Shown one piece after another: positions 4,915-5,592 of a stretch of DNA of 5,592 nucleotides. The number at the start of each line of letters is the position of its first letter. Positions within the stretch are counted from its first letter, which is position 1. Both the position numbers and the translations under genes were made by a program. The notes under the pieces are model-generated. The model ran no database searches. It was not told the origin of the DNA and saw nothing but the letters and a program-made list of their open reading frames with translations. The DNA lies in NCBI GenBank assembly GCA_028817635.1, contig JAPPPH010000279.1:20658-26249 (forward strand), read 5' to 3'. The DNA is from Verrucomicrobiales bacterium (lineage in GTDB: Bacteria; Verrucomicrobiota; Verrucomicrobiia; Limisphaerales; UBA1096).

Positions 4915-5592
4915 TTGAGCGACCCTGGCAATAATCCAATAGACACGAAAATAGCGGCGGTCGTTGATCCCGAGGCACTTGACCGAGCGGTGGAGTTGCT
5001 AGGTCAAGGACAGCTTGTCGCCATGCCGACTGAGACCGTCTACGGGTTGGCAGCCAATGCACTTTCTCCCGAGGCAGTTAACCGCGTTTTCAATGCCAAG
5101 GGCCGACCGGCGAACAACCCGCTCATTGTGCATGTGGAATCCGTCGAGATGGCGCGAAGCTGCGTGTCCGCTTGGCCAAGCGCTGCGGATCGTCTAGCCG
5201 AGGTATTTTGGCCCGGTCCGTTGTCAATAGTTCTACCCAAAGCGGACTTGGTACCGGACATCGTCACGGCTGGCGGAGAAACCGTTGCCGTTCGTTGTCC
5301 AGCGCATCCCGTTATGTTGGCTGTGCTAAGCCGGTGTGGATTTCCACTTGCCGCGCCAAGCGCCAATCTTTCAAATCGAGTCTCCCCAACACGGGCTAGG
5401 CACGTTGCCGAACAACTTGCCGACCGTATCCCTATGATCCTAGACGGGGGGCCTTGTGAAGTCGGGATCGAATCCACCGTGGTGGACTTGACCGGGGAGA
5501 TCGCGACAGTTCTCCGCCCGGGCATGGTCAGCCCTGAACAGATTCGCGATTTACTGGGCGAGGTTCGTACGGCAGCAGCAGGGACGCGATCG
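4915..5592 (+). CDS. tsaC: L-threonylcarbamoyladenylate synthase (TsaC/Sua5/YrdC family), 3' end missing
   Basis: Makes threonylcarbamoyl-AMP and PPi from threonine, bicarbonate and ATP, the first step of the t6A37 modification of ANN-decoding tRNAs; cytosolic. From TTG 4915 the frame is open for 226 residues to the window edge. Family motifs are AMPTETVYGLAANA (36-49), NAKGRPANNPLIVHV from about 60 with K62-G-R-P, FWPGPL, APSANLS with Ser149 and Asn151, and GIESTVVD with Ser187, then LRPG. This is a full YrdC domain. Whether a Sua5-type C-terminal domain follows cannot be seen. The first ATG in frame (5023) lies inside the conserved PTETVYG segment and would delete the substrate-binding N-terminus, so an upstream start is needed. 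TTG 4915 is the only common start codon giving a normal N-terminus, though it lacks a Shine-Dalgarno. Residues 86-90 (AWPSA) are encoded by a perfect copy of the iterated palindrome. Likely co-transcribed with ppa. Confidence 0.92.
   Translation, partial: MSDPGNNPIDTKIAAVVDPEALDRAVELLGQGQLVAMPTETVYGLAANALSPEAVNRVFNAKGRPANNPLIVHVESVEMARSCVSAWPSAADRLAEVFWPGPLSIVLPKADLVPDIVTAGGETVAVRCPAHPVMLAVLSRCGFPLAAPSANLSNRVSPTRARHVAEQLADRIPMILDGGPCEVGIESTVVDLTGEIATVLRPGMVSPEQIRDLLGEVRTAAAGTRS
5169..5182. repeat. Iterated palindrome, perfect 14-bp copy inside tsaC
   Basis: CGCTTGGCCAAGCG, identical to the two copies near the kinase start 4.8 kb away. Read as AWPS plus the first base of the next codon, in the variable stretch just before the conserved FWPGPL of the TsaC fold. 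Confidence 0.85.

Noticed and set aside
5040..5525. 161-codon minus-strand frame
   Set aside because: Antisense shadow of tsaC, which carries every family motif in the plus frame.

Overview
The window is a moderately GC-rich bacterial chromosome segment, plain housekeeping and signalling DNA with no phage, transposase, CRISPR or RNA gene that I can recognise. None of the chosen starts has a convincing Shine-Dalgarno sequence. This, together with a large soluble PAS-PAS-PAS hybrid histidine kinase and a His-rich membrane protein of a type I loosely associate with planctomycetes and verrucomicrobia, suggests a member of the PVC superphylum, possibly Verrucomicrobiota. That placement is a low-confidence inference.

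Layout. At the left edge, on the minus strand, is the 5' part of an endonuclease IV (nfo) gene. A 135-bp divergent spacer separates it from a 1033-residue cytosolic hybrid sensor kinase (three PAS domains, HisKA, HATPase, two receivers, HPt) that fills 390-3491. The kinase gene converges on, and overlaps by 12 bp, a minus-strand gene for a 170-residue multi-pass membrane protein of unknown function (3480-3992). A stretch of about 350 bp without a confident gene follows; it is clearly AT-richer in its central part and holds a perfect 8-bp inverted repeat. Next, on the plus strand, come soluble inorganic pyrophosphatase (ppa, 4339-4866) and, 48 bp later, an L-threonylcarbamoyladenylate synthase (TsaC/Sua5/YrdC family) with a probable TTG start that runs off the right edge.

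How the genes relate. The kinase carries a complete internal His-Asp-His phosphorelay and has no adjacent partner in the window. The ppa-tsaC pair fits together biochemically, because TsaC releases pyrophosphate and Ppa removes it. Endonuclease IV (base-excision repair) is unrelated to its neighbours.

The most unusual signal is not a gene. It is an iterated short palindrome with the consensus CGCTTGGCCAAGCG, present in three perfect 14-bp copies plus several shorter or imperfect ones. Its core TTGGCCAA occurs eight times in 5.6 kb, against about 0.09 expected for a random 8-mer at equal base use. Copies lie in the nfo/kinase spacer, throughout the membrane-protein gene and inside tsaC, where they are read as the peptides LAK, AWPS or LGQ depending on frame. 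It resembles in behaviour, but not in sequence, the HIP1 palindrome of cyanobacteria.
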